Notes under the pieces: generated by a model
Seen by the model: only the letters and a program-made list of their open reading frames with translations
Databases searched by the model: none
What the model was told of the DNA's origin: nothing
In this document: positions 26,895-35,244 of the stretch, in pieces
How positions within the stretch are numbered: position 1 is the first letter of the stretch
Layout of the letters: the number at the start of each line of letters is the position of its first letter
Assembly (NCBI RefSeq): GCF_016805305.1
Contig: NZ_JAERQN010000007.1
Span: 62,001 to 126,000, forward strand
Origin: Falsiroseomonas ponticola
GTDB lineage: Bacteria; Pseudomonadota; Alphaproteobacteria; Acetobacterales; Acetobacteraceae
Length of the DNA: 64,000 nt
Reading direction: 5' to 3'
Position numbers and translations under genes: made by a program

Positions 26895-28189
26895 AGCACC
26901 AGGTCCGCTACCGCCTGCGGCACGGGCTGGCTGGTCAGCACGGCGATGTCGAGCGTGCCGTCGCTGTCGGCATCGAGGCGATAGAGCGTGTTGTTGTTCA
27001 CCAGCTCCGCCGTGCCCGGCACCTGCAGCGGCACCAGCGCATTCGGGTCGTCGCGCTCGCCGCTTGCCAGATATCCATCGGCGATGGGGCGTCCCAGCGC
27101 ATTGGCGACGAGGGCGAAGCCGCTCACCTCCTCCGGCGCGCCGCGGACGCCGGCGTTATAGAGCGTGGCGTCCGGCAGCGTGCGCAGCAGCGAGGTGACG
27201 TTGACATGCGCATCCGCCGCCGTGACGGCGATCGGGTTGCCATTCGCGTCCACGGCCTGGAAGGAGAGGCTCTCCCCGATATGGCTGCCGATGCGGCTGA
27301 TCAGGTCGCCCTGCGTGCGGATGTTGAGCGCGTTGATGACGGAGAGCGCCCCGGCATCGAGGCTGCCGCCATTCAGCGCCTCCGCCGCGTCGCGCCCGCC
27401 CAGCGCATCGACGGTGATGAGCTTCACCGCCCCCGGCGCCACGGGCTGGCCGGTGGCGAGCAGCGCCTCCGCCGCCTCATGGGCCGCGACCTGGGCGACG
27501 GCGCCGCCAAGGCTCGGGCCGACGAACTGGATGCCGCGGCCGAGCGCCAGCTGCGCCTGCACCGCGTCCGCGATCATCTCCTGGAAGGCGGCGGAGCGGA
27601 CCTGGATGCCGCCGAGATCGACCGCGGCCACGGTATCGGCGATGGAGCCGACCTCCAGCCCATCGATCACGAAGATCATCGGCCCGCCATCGGCCGGCAG
27701 GACCTGGATGGCGGAGAAGCCGCTGTCATTGTCGTTGTACTGCTTGTTGACGGCGAAATCGTAGCCGCGCACCTGCATGGCGATGGCATCGGGGCCGAGG
27801 GTGTGGACGACGCGCGCGGTGGCGGAGAGCGCGGCGCCGACCTCGACCTGGATCTGCAGGAAGTCGGACAGGCCGGTGCGCACCTCGCCGGTCGAATCGG
27901 GGCCGCGATACTCCGGCGGCAGGCGGTCGATCAGCCCCTCCAGCCTGGCGAAGTTCAGGTCATCGAGGTTGCTGACGAAATCGAGGATGGCGTCGGGGGC
28001 CGGCAGGCGGGAGATCTCGTCGATCAGGTCGGTGACGTCGATCGCGGCCGCGGTATCCGCCACCTCGGCCGGCTGGGGAATCTCGATGGGGCCGGTCACG
28101 TCGGTGACGCTGTCGCGGATGGTCTCGCCCGCCTCGGTCAGGGCGTCCTCGATATCCTCGGGGAGGGTGAAATTCAGGCTGCCGGACAT
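26891..28189 (-). CDS. Lipase-like alpha/beta hydrolase-fold protein of unknown function
   Basis: A 432-residue protein with no clear leader peptide. A nucleophile-elbow motif, FVGPSLGGAVAQ (GxSxG), about two-thirds in resembles class 3 lipases. FVIDGLEVGS upstream and VKLITVDALGG downstream fit the neighbouring strands. The C-terminus has LDADSDGTLDIA, a calcium-loop-like repeat seen in secreted RTX or dockerin-type proteins, which hints at type I secretion. The start at 28189 was chosen over 28231 because the added residues look like non-coding sequence. It faces guaB divergently. Confidence 0.6.
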   Translation of the reverse strand: MSGSLNFTLPEDIEDALTEAGETIRDSVTDVTGPIEIPQPAEVADTAAAIDVTDLIDEISRLPAPDAILDFVSNLDDLNFARLEGLIDRLPPEYRGPDSTGEVRTGLSDFLQIQVEVGAALSATARVVHTLGPDAIAMQVRGYDFAVNKQYNDNDSGFSAIQVLPADGGPMIFVIDGLEVGSIADTVAAVDLGGIQVRSAAFQEMIADAVQAQLALGRGIQFVGPSLGGAVAQVAAHEAAEALLATGQPVAPGAVKLITVDALGGRDAAEALNGGSLDAGALSVINALNIRTQGDLISRIGSHIGESLSFQAVDANGNPIAVTAADAHVNVTSLLRTLPDATLYNAGVRGAPEEVSGFALVANALGRPIADGYLASGERDDPNALVPLQVPGTAELVNNNTLYRLDADSDGTLDIAVLTSQPVPQAVADLVL

Positions 28190-28395
28190 GGCGCGTCGGT
28201 ATCCTCTGGCTTGAATGGTCCGGCCCCCCAACGCCGCAGGACCGCGCCGCGTTCACCCGCCTCCGCATCGGGCCCCGCGCCGGATGCACGCGTGACACCT
28301 CTGTCATGCATACGTCGCCGTATCACCCTGGACGCGGCAGGCGCTTCCGGTGTAGGCGGGGCCGCCAAGGTTGCGGATCGAAAGAGGCTCCCGCC

Positions 28396-29901
28396 ATGGC
28401 GCGCTCCCCCGAGGCTGTTTCATCATCGCTGGCGCTGCCGCGCTTCGAGGAGGCCTATGCCTTCGACGACGTGCTGCTGGTGCCCGCCTATTCCACCGTG
28501 CTGCCGGCGGAGACCGATACGCGCACGCGGCTGACGCGGGAGATCTCGCTCAACATCCCGCTGGTCGCCGCCGCGATGGACACGGTGACGGAAGGGCCGA
28601 TGGCGATCGCCATGGCGCAGGCCGGCGGCATCGGCGTGATCCACAAGAACCTCTCGCCCGAGGAGCAGGCCGCGCAGGTGCGGCGGGTGAAGAAGTTCGA
28701 ATCGGGCATGGTGGTGAACCCGCTGACCATCCATCCCGACCAGACGCTGGCCGAGGTCCGCGCGCTGCAGGAGAATCACCGCATCAGCGGCATCCCGGTG
28801 GTGGAGCGGGACAATGGCCGGCTGGTCGGCATCATCACCAACCGCGACGTGCGCTTCGCCACCGATCCGAACCTGCGCGTCTATGAGCTGATGACGCGGG
28901 AGGGCCTGGTGACGGCGGATGCGGACGTCACGCCCGAACGCGCCCGCGCGCTGCTGCACAAGCACCGGATCGAGAAGCTGCTGGTGGTGGACGACCAGTT
29001 CCGCTGCGTCGGCCTCGTCACGGTCAAGGACATGGACAAGGCGCAGGCCAATCCCTCCGCCGTGAAGGATGCGATGGGCCGGCTGCGCGCCGCGGCGGCC
29101 ACGGGCGTCGGCGAGGATGGCTATCGCCGCGCGCAGCTGCTGGTGGAGGCGGAGGTCGATGTCATCGTCGTCGATACCGCGCATGGGCATTCCGGCGGCG
29201 TGCTGCGCGCGATCGAGCGCATCAAGAAGCTGTCGAATTCCGTGCAGATCGTGGCCGGCAACGTGGCGACGCCGGAGGGCGCGCAGGCGCTGATCGAGGC
29301 CGGCGCCGATGCGGTGAAGATCGGCATCGGGCCGGGATCCATCTGCACCACGCGCATCGTGGCGGGCGTGGGCGTGCCGCAGCTGACGGCGGTGATGGAA
29401 AGCGCCATCGCCTGCCGCGAGAAGGGCGTGCCCTGCATCGCCGATGGCGGCATCCGGTCCTCCGGCGACATCGCCAAGGCGATCGCCGCCGGTGCCGACT
29501 GCGTCATGATGGGCAGCGTCTTCGCCGGCACGGACGAGGCGCCGGGCGAGGTTTTTCTCTATCAGGGCCGGTCCTACAAATCCTATCGCGGCATGGGCAG
29601 CCTCGGCGCGATGGCGCGGGGGTCGGCCGACCGCTACTTCCAGGCCGAGGTCAGCGACAAGCTGAAGCTGGTGCCGGAGGGCGTCGAGGGCCGCGTCGGC
29701 TACAAGGGGCCGGTCGGCACCGTGATCCACCAGATGGTGGGCGGGCTGCGCGCCGCCATGGGCTATACGGGCAGCGCCACCGTGCCGGACCTGCAGAAGA
29801 ACGCCCGCTTCCGCCGCATCACCAATGCGGGGCTGCGCGAGAGCCATGTGCATGACGTGGCGGTGACGCGGGAGGCGCCGAACTACCAGCTGGAGGGCTG
29901 A
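28396..29901 (+). CDS. guaB: Inosine-5'-monophosphate dehydrogenase
   Basis: A 501-residue enzyme that oxidises IMP to XMP, the first committed step to GMP. The catalytic core is a TIM barrel interrupted by two CBS domains (about residues 105-225). The catalytic Cys lies in GPGSICTTRIV, with the phosphate-binding IADGGIRSSGD and the flap region YRGMGSLGAM. guaA, the next enzyme, is 5 kb downstream on the same strand, so the purine branch is clustered. The ATG at 28396 follows a GAGG-like site. Confidence 0.96.
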   Translation: MARSPEAVSSSLALPRFEEAYAFDDVLLVPAYSTVLPAETDTRTRLTREISLNIPLVAAAMDTVTEGPMAIAMAQAGGIGVIHKNLSPEEQAAQVRRVKKFESGMVVNPLTIHPDQTLAEVRALQENHRISGIPVVERDNGRLVGIITNRDVRFATDPNLRVYELMTREGLVTADADVTPERARALLHKHRIEKLLVVDDQFRCVGLVTVKDMDKAQANPSAVKDAMGRLRAAAATGVGEDGYRRAQLLVEAEVDVIVVDTAHGHSGGVLRAIERIKKLSNSVQIVAGNVATPEGAQALIEAGADAVKIGIGPGSICTTRIVAGVGVPQLTAVMESAIACREKGVPCIADGGIRSSGDIAKAIAAGADCVMMGSVFAGTDEAPGEVFLYQGRSYKSYRGMGSLGAMARGSADRYFQAEVSDKLKLVPEGVEGRVGYKGPVGTVIHQMVGGLRAAMGYTGSATVPDLQKNARFRRITNAGLRESHVHDVAVTREAPNYQLEG

Positions 29902-30002
29902 TCCGGCCGCCCCGCCGCAACGCCTTGATATCGCCTGATACTACGAATTAGGCGTCTTTAGCCGATTATGCCGTTTATGTGCCTTTAGCACCGTTTTTCG
30001 TG

Positions 30003-30027
30003 CCCCCCGGCCGCGACCGCCGGGGGG
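30003..30027. terminator. GC-rich hairpin between guaB and the SPOR gene
   Basis: Stem CCCCCCGG / CCGGGGGG with a 9-base loop lies 101 bp after guaB and 96 bp before the convergent SPOR stop. It lacks a clean T-run on either side, so its use as a two-way terminator is only probable. The 70 bp before it are unusually AT-rich for this genome. Confidence 0.4.
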
Positions 30028-30123
30028 CGGGCGGGGCTTCGGGCGCGGTTCGGCCGGTGGTGTCTGGAACATAGCAGGAACGAGGGGGCGGGGCCAGGGT
30101 TTTCTGGGCCGGGCTTCCGGTCC

Positions 30124-31578
30124 TCAGAGGCTGATCCAGCAGGCGAGCTGGCGTTCGGCCAGGCGGGCGCAGAAGCGCTCGGCTTCCTCCCGGTTCGCGA
30201 AGCCGGCCAGGCGCAGGCGGAAGATCGGCGGCGCGTTCTCCCGCTCCACCCGCAGGATGAGGGGCGTGCGGCCGGCGGCGAGGTCCGGCAGGCGGGCGGC
30301 GAAATTGTCCCAATGGCGCTGGGCCTCGGCTTCGCTGCCCGCGGCGGTGATCTGCACGCGCGGGCCGCCGGGGGGCGCGGGGCGGGCGGGGGTGGGGCCT
30401 GCCTCCGCCGAGGTGGCGACGGCGTCGCGGCGGGGCGGCGCGGGCCTTGGCGCCGGCGCGGCTTCGGGCGCGGCGGCCAGGGGTGCGGGCGGCGGTGCGG
30501 CCGGGCGTGCCGGGGCGGCCGCCACGGGCGCCGGGCGGGCGGCGGGCGCTGGTGCGGGTGGGGGTTCGGCCACGGGGGGTGGCGGGGCGGTGACGGGCTC
30601 GGGCGCCACGGGCGGGGGTGCCGCAACGGCAGCGGGTGCGGCCGCGGCGGCGACGGCTTGGCGGGATGGCGTGGCGGGCGCGGCTGCGAGGGCGGCGGGC
30701 GCCGGCGCGGCGGCGACGGGCCCAGGCGCGACGGGCGGAGGTGTTGCCGGTGCCGCGACGGCTGCGGGCTCTGGCGTAGCGGCGACAGTTGCGCGGGACG
30801 GCGCGGCGGCGACGGCTGGGCGGGACGGCGCGGCTGGCGCGGGTGCGGCGACGGTGGGCTCGGGCGCCAGGGGCGGGGGTGCCGAAACGGCAGCGGGTGC
30901 GGGCGCAGCGGCGACGGCTTGGCGGGATGGCGCGGCGGGCGCGGGCGCGGCGATGGCGGGCTCAGGCGCCAGGGGCGGGAGTGGGGGCGGTGCCGCAACG
31001 GCCGCGGGCGCGGCGGCCACGGCGGGGGCTGCGACGGCGAGGATGGGCTCCGGCGCGGCGGCAGCGGTTGGGCGGGACGGCGCGGCGGCCACGGCGGGGG
31101 CCGCGACGGCGAGGATGGGCTCCGGCGTGGCGGCAACGGTTGGGCGGGACGGCGCGGCGGCTGTGGCGGGCGCGGCGACGGCGAGGATGGGCTCGGGCGC
31201 GGCGGCCACGGGCACCGGCGGTGTCGCGGCGGCGGCGGGCGCGGGCGCGGGGGGCGCGGCGGTCAGGAGGATCGGCGCGCCCACCGGGGCGACCGGGAGG
31301 GGCGGCGGCGGTTCCGCCGCGTCGGAGAGGTCCAGCAGCCGGATGCGCGTGACGCCGCCGCGGCCGGGCAGGACCGGCGGCAGCATGATCCGGTCCTCGG
31401 GCACGGCCGGGGCGGCGCTTTCCGCCAGGGCGGCCGGGGCGGGGGGCGCGGTGGCCACGCAGGCCGCCAGGGGCACCAGCAGGGGGCAGGCCAGCAGCAG
31501 GCCGCGCAGCCCGGGCCCCGCCTGGCGCCTGGCCGGCGCCGGGCCGTGCCTCTCCTCCTGCCGATCGCTGCCTGTCAT
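30124..31578 (-). CDS. Ala/Pro-rich lipoprotein with C-terminal SPOR domain
   Basis: A protein of 484 residues from the ATG at 31578; a start at 31605 would add 9. A signal peptide ends in a lipobox (VPLAAC), so it is probably a lipoprotein. A very long Ala/Pro-rich linker (about 350 residues) follows, including three 24-residue tandem copies with core PEPILAVAAPA. The last 80 residues form a SPOR domain (RVQITAAGSEAEAQRHWDNF ... GFANREEAERFCARL), which binds denuded septal peptidoglycan. The architecture fits a cell-division protein anchored in a membrane and reaching the septal wall. Confidence 0.85.
   Translation of the reverse strand: MTGSDRQEERHGPAPARRQAGPGLRGLLLACPLLVPLAACVATAPPAPAALAESAAPAVPEDRIMLPPVLPGRGGVTRIRLLDLSDAAEPPPPLPVAPVGAPILLTAAPPAPAPAAAATPPVPVAAAPEPILAVAAPATAAAPSRPTVAATPEPILAVAAPAVAAAPSRPTAAAAPEPILAVAAPAVAAAPAAVAAPPPLPPLAPEPAIAAPAPAAPSRQAVAAAPAPAAVSAPPPLAPEPTVAAPAPAAPSRPAVAAAPSRATVAATPEPAAVAAPATPPPVAPGPVAAAPAPAALAAAPATPSRQAVAAAAAPAAVAAPPPVAPEPVTAPPPPVAEPPPAPAPAARPAPVAAAPARPAAPPPAPLAAAPEAAPAPRPAPPRRDAVATSAEAGPTPARPAPPGGPRVQITAAGSEAEAQRHWDNFAARLPDLAAGRTPLILRVERENAPPIFRLRLAGFANREEAERFCARLAERQLACWISL
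31007..31205. repeat. 72-bp tandem repeat inside the SPOR lipoprotein gene
   Basis: About 2.8 copies with a period of 72 bp, for example TGGGCGGGAC at 31069 and again at 31141. It encodes 24-residue units of the Ala/Pro linker. The repeat number may vary between strains by slippage. Confidence 0.75.
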
Positions 31579-31690
31579 GCGCGCTGGCCCGGAGCCTCCT
31601 GCCACGCGCGCATCATGGCGAAGCGCGGCGGGCGGCGCTACCGGCCTCGTTGCAACGGGGGGCGAGGGTGGTCGCCCCCCTGCAAGCCGG

Positions 31691-32191
31691 TCAGCGGCGC
31701 TGCGGCGGGATTTCGCTGATCCGCAGCGTCGCGCGCTGGGGGGCGCCGCGCTCGAAGGTGCCGACCCAGATGTTGTAGTTCCCGCTCTGCGGGTTCTGGA
31801 TGACGATGCCGGGGTTCACGCCATCGAAGTCGTCGTTGCAGATCCAGCGGCCGGAGGCGTCGTTGATGACCAGCGTGGTGTCCACATTGGCGACGACCGA
31901 GATGTAGAGCGGGTACTGGCCGGAGGTGTAGTTCAGGTCCACGTCGGGCTTGGAGAAGTCGATCCAGCCCGCGCAGTCCGGGCCGATCCCGGTCGCTTCC
32001 CGGTCCCCGCCGGCTTCCACCTGCACCTCATGCGGATCGGGCTCGAACCCCGCGCGGAGGTTGGCGGTGGCGTAGCGCGGCTGGGCGCGCCAATCCGGCG
32101 TGGCGGAGGGCGCGGGCCCCTTCTGCTGCGCCAGCACCCCGGCCGTGGCCATGACCAGCATCACGCCGGCGGCGGCGATCGTCCTCAGCAT
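31691..32191 (-). CDS. Small exported protein with PPC-like beta domain
   Basis: A 166-residue protein with a clear signal peptide (MLRTIAAAGVMLVMATAGVLAQ). The mature part resembles bacterial pre-peptidase C-terminal (PPC) domains: YPLYISVVANVDTTLVINDASGRWICNDD, then GVNPGIVIQNPQSGNYNIWVGTF and a final beta strand RATLRISEI. Such domains fold as beta sandwiches and are usually attached to proteases; here it stands alone. The function is unknown. The long frame running upstream of 32191 is a shadow of the dehalogenase gene on the other strand. Confidence 0.7.
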   Translation of the reverse strand: MLRTIAAAGVMLVMATAGVLAQQKGPAPSATPDWRAQPRYATANLRAGFEPDPHEVQVEAGGDREATGIGPDCAGWIDFSKPDVDLNYTSGQYPLYISVVANVDTTLVINDASGRWICNDDFDGVNPGIVIQNPQSGNYNIWVGTFERGAPQRATLRISEIPPQRR

Positions 32192-32416
32192 CGTATTTCC
32201 CTCTGCGGCGCGCTGGATGCACGCCCGGCGCCAGATGAACCCGGCCCGGGGGCGTGCCGCAAGGGGCGCGCAACCGATTGAAACACATCGCGCCTTGGTG
32301 ATCGGGGGCGCTGATCCGCGGGCCCGCCGCGGCCGTATGGCGCAGGCGGCATGCCGGTGCTTGCCGCCGGCGCCCCGCGGGGCGACCATCGGATGGAGGA
32401 AGGACAACTGACGACC

Positions 32417-33118
32417 ATGGCATCCCCCCCGGCGCCCCGGCCCACCCCGGTCGGCGCCTGCGTCTTCGACGCCTATGGCACGCTGCTCGACGTGCATGCG
32501 GCGGTCGGCCGGCATGCCGCGCGGATCGGGGGCGGCAGGGCGCCCGCGCTGTCCGCGCTGTGGCGGGCGAAGCAGCTGGAATACTCCTGGATCCTCTCCC
32601 AGACCGGCGACTACGAGGATTTCGAGGCGCTGACCGAGCGCGCGCTGGATGTGGCGCTGGCCACGCAGGGCATCGCCGATCCCGGGCTGCGGCATGCGCT
32701 GCTGGCGGCCTACCGGGAACTGGACGCCTTCCCGGATGCCGCGCCGGCGCTGGCGGCGCTGCGGGCGAAGGGGGTGGCGACGGCCATCCTCTCCAACGGG
32801 TCGCCGGGCATGCTGGCGGCGGCGGTGGGCGCGGCGGGGCTGGCGCCCTGGCTGGATGCGGTGCTGTCGGTGGACGACATCCGCCTCTACAAGCCCGCGC
32901 CCCGCGTCTATGCGCTGGCTGCCATGCGCTTCGGCTGCGCGCCGCGTGACATCGTCTTCGTTTCGGGCAATGCCTGGGACGCCTATGGGGCGGCGCGCTT
33001 CGGCTGCCGCGTCCTCTGGCTGAACCGTACGCCCCAGCCGGAGGAGTACGGGCTGGACCGCCTGGCGGAGGGGCGCATCTCGACCCTCGCCGAACTGCCT
33101 GATCGGATTCTCGCATGA
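32417..33118 (+). CDS. Haloacid dehalogenase, type II
   Basis: A 233-residue HAD-superfamily enzyme. The nucleophile motif is VFDAYGTLLDVHAA, followed by LSNGSPGML (motif II Ser), the Lys in RLYKPAPRVY and FVSGNAWDAYGA, which is the typical type II 2-haloacid dehalogenase signature. WLNRTPQPEEY near the C-terminus also fits. Such enzymes hydrolyse L-2-haloacids. The ATG at 32417 follows a GGAGGAAGGA site. Confidence 0.9.
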   Translation: MASPPAPRPTPVGACVFDAYGTLLDVHAAVGRHAARIGGGRAPALSALWRAKQLEYSWILSQTGDYEDFEALTERALDVALATQGIADPGLRHALLAAYRELDAFPDAAPALAALRAKGVATAILSNGSPGMLAAAVGAAGLAPWLDAVLSVDDIRLYKPAPRVYALAAMRFGCAPRDIVFVSGNAWDAYGAARFGCRVLWLNRTPQPEEYGLDRLAEGRISTLAELPDRILA

Positions 33119-33120
33119 CA

Positions 33121-33267
33121 ATGAGTTTGAGCCGCCGCGACCTGCGGCCCGGAGGGCCGAGCGGCCGAATGGCCGCCGCCGCCTATGCGGCGGAGCCAAG
33201 GGCCGCGGATGCGGCCCGCCCGGCGTTTGAGGGGCACGAAGGCTTTGCCTTCGTGCAGGCACAATGA
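33121..33267 (+). CDS. Possible 48-residue ORF within a multi-hairpin element
   Basis: A short frame (MSLSRRDLRPGG ... EGHEGFAFVQAQ) starts 3 bp after the dehalogenase gene and its stop overlaps the start of the RsmB-like gene (ATGA). The spacing is operon-like, but the sequence lies fully inside the hairpin array and has no recognisable domain, so the frame may be accidental. Confidence 0.25.
   Translation: MSLSRRDLRPGGPSGRMAAAAYAAEPRAADAARPAFEGHEGFAFVQAQ
33134..33256. repeat. Array of consecutive hairpins between dehalogenase and rsmB-like genes
   Basis: At least six back-to-back inverted repeats fill about 120 bp. They are GCCGC/GCGGC (33134-33148), GGCCC/GGGCC, CGGCC/GGCCG, CCGCCGC/GCGGCGG, GGCCGC/GCGGCC (33201-33216) and a perfect 10-bp stem GCACGAAGGC/GCCTTCGTGC with TTT loop (33234-33256). 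The composition is like REP or other dispersed palindromic elements. Confidence 0.7.
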
Positions 33268-34577
33268 CACCCGCCGCGCGGCTTGCCGCCGCGATCGACC
33301 TGCTCGCTGCCGTCGAAGCCTCCCCGCGCCGTCCGGCCGACGGCATCGCCAATGATTTCTTCCGGGCCCGCCGCTACATCGGCAGCTCGGACCGGCGGAA
33401 CGTCTCCGACCGCGCCTGGGGGGTGATCCGGCAGCGGCTGCGCCTCGCCTGGCATTTCGAGCAGGTGGGGGAGGCGCGGCCGGGCGCGCGGCTGCTGGTG
33501 GCCGGGCACCTGCTGGTGGCGGAGGGCTGGCTGCTGGACGGCATCGCCCAGAACTTCTCCGGCGAGCGCTTCTGCGCCGGGCCGCTGACGGAGTTCGAGC
33601 TGGCGGTGCTGAAGAAGCTGGAGGGCCGGCCGCTGCTGCACCCCGACATGCCGGAGGGGCCGCGGCTCAACCTGCCGGACTGGGCGCTGCCGGGGCTGCG
33701 CGCCCGGTTCGGGGAGGGGCTGGCGGCGGAGGCCGCGGCGATGGAGGAGGCGGCGCCGCTCGACCTGCGGGCCAACCTGCTGAAGGGCACACGGGACGTG
33801 GTGCTGGCGGCGCTGGCGGGGGAGGGCGTGCCGGCCACGGTGACGCCGCTCTCCCCCTGGGGGCTGCGGGTGGCGGACCGGCGGCCGGTGGGCGCGACCA
33901 AGGCCTATCTGGAGGGCCTGGTCGAGGTGCAGGACGAGGGCAGCCAGCTGATCGCGCTGCTGACCGATGCCAGGCCCGGGATGCGGGTGGCGGATTACTG
34001 CGCCGGCGCGGCGGGCAAGACGCTGGCGATCGCGGCGACCATGGACAACAAGGGCCACATCGTCGCCTGCGACGTCTCCGCGACGCGGCTGGAGGGTGCG
34101 GTGAAGCGTCTTCGCCGTGCCGGCGTGCACAATGCCGAACGCCATCTGCTGGCCGCCGGCGACAAGTGGCGGAAGCGGAACTCGAAGAAATTCGACCGGG
34201 TGCTGGTGGATGCGCCCTGCACGGGAAGCGGCACCTGGCGGCGCAACCCGGATGCACGCATCCGCACAAATGCGCGTGACCTGGCGGAGCTGGTGCTGAA
34301 GCAGGCGGCGATCCTGGACGATGCTTCAGAATTGGTGCGCCCCGGGGGGCGGCTGGTCTACGCTACCTGTTCGCTGCTGCCGGAGGAGGATGAGGTGCAG
34401 GTCGAGCGCTTTCTGCAGCGCCATCCCGACTTCGAGGCGGTGCCGGTCCCGGGCCTCTGGGCCGGGCTGGCGCCAGGGGCCGCGGCGCCGGTGGAGGCGG
34501 ATTGCATGGCGCTCTCGCCCGCGCGGCACGGCACGGATGGGTTCTTCGCGGCCGTGATGCAACGGCGGGCGCCCTGA
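33264..34577 (+). CDS. RsmB/NOP-family RNA (cytosine-5) methyltransferase
   Basis: A 437-residue SAM-dependent enzyme with an N-terminal NusB-like helical region and a C-terminal Rossmann methylase. SAM binding is shown by VADYCAGAAGKTLAIAATM and ACDVSATRLEGA. The two catalytic cysteines are in DAPCTGSGTWRRNPD and YATCSLLPEEDE, as in m5C methylases of 16S rRNA. The family in alphaproteobacteria is often annotated RsmB, but the exact target base is not shown by sequence. guaA follows two genes later. Confidence 0.88.
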   Translation: MTPAARLAAAIDLLAAVEASPRRPADGIANDFFRARRYIGSSDRRNVSDRAWGVIRQRLRLAWHFEQVGEARPGARLLVAGHLLVAEGWLLDGIAQNFSGERFCAGPLTEFELAVLKKLEGRPLLHPDMPEGPRLNLPDWALPGLRARFGEGLAAEAAAMEEAAPLDLRANLLKGTRDVVLAALAGEGVPATVTPLSPWGLRVADRRPVGATKAYLEGLVEVQDEGSQLIALLTDARPGMRVADYCAGAAGKTLAIAATMDNKGHIVACDVSATRLEGAVKRLRRAGVHNAERHLLAAGDKWRKRNSKKFDRVLVDAPCTGSGTWRRNPDARIRTNARDLAELVLKQAAILDDASELVRPGGRLVYATCSLLPEEDEVQVERFLQRHPDFEAVPVPGLWAGLAPGAAAPVEADCMALSPARHGTDGFFAAVMQRRAP

Positions 34578-34602
34578 TGCGGGGCGGGGGCGGGAGGGCC
34601 GC

Positions 34603-35196
34603 ATGATCTGCATTCGCCGCGCCCGGCCGGGCGATGCCGCGGGGATCGCGGCGGTGCATGTGGCCGCCTGGCGCAGCGCCTATGCGGGGATCCTGGGCGA
34701 CCGCTACCTGGCGGGCCTGTCGGAGCCGCGGCAGGCCGCCTTCTACCAGCGGGCGATCCTCGACCGGCGGGATGGGCATGCCGTCTTCGTCGCGACGGCG
34801 GGCGGCGGCGACCAGCCGGTGCCGGAGGGCGACCGCGCGGCGCCGGCGGAGGCGCCGGTGGTGGGCTTCGCCTCCGGCGGGCGGGCCAGGCGGCGCGGCC
34901 TGGCGGAGGGCGAGGTCGAGACGCTCTACGTGCTGGATGATTTCCGGGAGCGTGCCGTGGGACGGCGGCTGATGCGGGCCATGGCGGCGCATCTGCGCGC
35001 CATCGGCTGCAATTCGGCCATGGCCTGGGTGCTGGAGGACAATCCGAGCCGCTTCTTCTACCGCCACCTCGGCGGCCGGGTGGCGATGCATGAGGAGATC
35101 CGCGTCGCCGGCCAGGGGGTGGGGCAGGTGGCGATGGTGTGGGACCCCATCGACGTGCTGCTGGCGGCGACATTGACGGCGCCGGAGGGCAGCTAG
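34603..35196 (+). CDS. GNAT-family N-acetyltransferase
   Basis: A 197-residue acetyltransferase. It opens with IRRARPGDAAGIAAVHVAAWRSAYAG, typical of GNAT enzymes. The acetyl-CoA-binding core is VETLYVLDDFRERAVGRRLMRAMAAHL, and motif B is AWVLEDNPSRFFYRHLGG. An insert of about 30 residues (GGGDQPVPEG ... EAPVVGF) lies before the core strand. It starts 25 bp after the RsmB-like gene and precedes guaA by 48 bp, so co-transcription is likely. The substrate is unknown. Confidence 0.85.
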   Translation: MICIRRARPGDAAGIAAVHVAAWRSAYAGILGDRYLAGLSEPRQAAFYQRAILDRRDGHAVFVATAGGGDQPVPEGDRAAPAEAPVVGFASGGRARRRGLAEGEVETLYVLDDFRERAVGRRLMRAMAAHLRAIGCNSAMAWVLEDNPSRFFYRHLGGRVAMHEEIRVAGQGVGQVAMVWDPIDVLLAATLTAPEGS

Positions 35197-35244
35197 TCCG
35201 GCTTCGCGCTTGCCCCCGCGCCGGGGTTGTGGTCATCACCCGCC

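Noticed and set aside
30003..30027. Candidate small RNA or riboswitch between guaB and the SPOR gene
   Set aside because: Only one GC-rich hairpin and an AT-rich flank are visible. No conserved riboswitch core or promoter-terminator pair could be supported.
31007..31205. Possible CRISPR array because of regular repeats
   Set aside because: The units are contiguous 72-bp coding repeats without unique spacers or palindromic repeat ends, and no cas genes are present.
30257..32281. 674-codon plus-strand Gly/Ala-rich frame opposite the SPOR gene
   Set aside because: The apparent PE-PGRS-like protein is the complement of Ala/Pro repeat codons. The minus strand has a lipobox, a SPOR domain and a proper start.
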